Assembly (NCBI GenBank): GCA_947252645.1
Contig: CAMXWF010000009.1
Coordinates: forward strand, 43,431-107,430
Length of the DNA stretch: 64,000 bases
Direction of reading: 5' to 3'
From: an uncultured Bacteroidia bacterium
GTDB taxonomy: Bacteria > Bacteroidota > Bacteroidia > Bacteroidales > CAJPTX01
The position numbers were made by a program, and so were the translations under genes. The notes beneath the pieces were generated by a model. That model saw only the letters and a program-made list of their open reading frames with translations, made no database searches and was not told the origin of the DNA. Of the stretch, positions 63,988-64,000 are shown piece by piece; the first letter of the stretch is position 1, and each line of letters starts with the position of its first letter.

Positions 63988-64000
63988 CTGTCTCTTATAC
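63988..64000 (+). other. Probable sequencing-adapter residue (Tn5/Nextera mosaic end)
   Basis: The last 13 bases, CTGTCTCTTATAC, equal the start of the Tn5 mosaic-end adapter. They interrupt a tRNA where a variable loop and T-arm should follow, so they are most simply read-through adapter at a contig end. Confidence 0.85.

Noticed and set aside
1..64000. CRISPR arrays, insertion sequences, prophage genes
   Set aside because: No regularly spaced repeats, transposase, integrase or phage structural genes were found in reading the window.

Overview
The window looks like a contig-end piece of a GC-rich Bacteroidales chromosome, most like a Porphyromonadaceae relative. The evidence is a SusC/SusD pair, two secreted proteins with type IX secretion (T9SS) C-terminal domains (one type A, one type B), a kdd-kamA-kamB lysine-fermentation block, DUF5686 and DUF5117-type envelope proteins, and Bacteroidetes-type promoters (-7 TAnnTTTG or TAnnTTCG, in several cases with a -33 TTTG about 19 bases upstream). 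The genus is an inference. No IS element, prophage or CRISPR array is visible.

Left part (1-13.4 kb). Minus-strand housekeeping units come first: tRNA-Met, nif3, a zinc-ribbon coiled-coil gene and an HD-phosphohydrolase cut by the left edge; then tRNA-Arg with tyrS; then aspS. A tandemly duplicated pair of two-repeat lipoproteins follows (7.3-9.3 kb). Next are a 60-base relic of a DNA cytosine methyltransferase start, three valine tRNAs, priA and a 52-codon rubredoxin with a strong terminator.

Centre (13.4-38.5 kb). After about 0.9 kb without a gene come lptB and a large TPR/PD40/SPOR-like protein. A tightly overlapping run follows: flavin oxidoreductase, two M16 peptidases, a T9SS type B protein and relA/spoT. 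Then come a membrane pyrophosphatase, a methyl-accepting chemotaxis protein (MCP), a DUF5686 outer-membrane protein with an apparent one-base frameshift, and a minus-strand ribD/iron-type ABC operon. prmC and a second MCP converge here.

Right part (38.6-64 kb). A surface operon (zinc metalloprotease lipoprotein, SusC, SusD, T9SS type A protein) is followed by the minus-strand kdd-kamA-kamB operon. That operon stops after kamB, so the rest of the lysine pathway must lie elsewhere. Next is a PspC-PadR-PspC envelope module with a near-perfect 23-base operator palindrome in its promoter region. Then come asd, a small aspartic-protease-like protein, ftsY, rimO, a membrane glycosyltransferase-like TPR protein, a complete cytosine-5 DNA methyltransferase related to the relic at 9.5 kb, and a tRNA-Ile(CAU). 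That tRNA is interrupted at the right edge by 13 bases identical to the Tn5/Nextera mosaic end, so the window probably ends at a contig end with adapter read-through.
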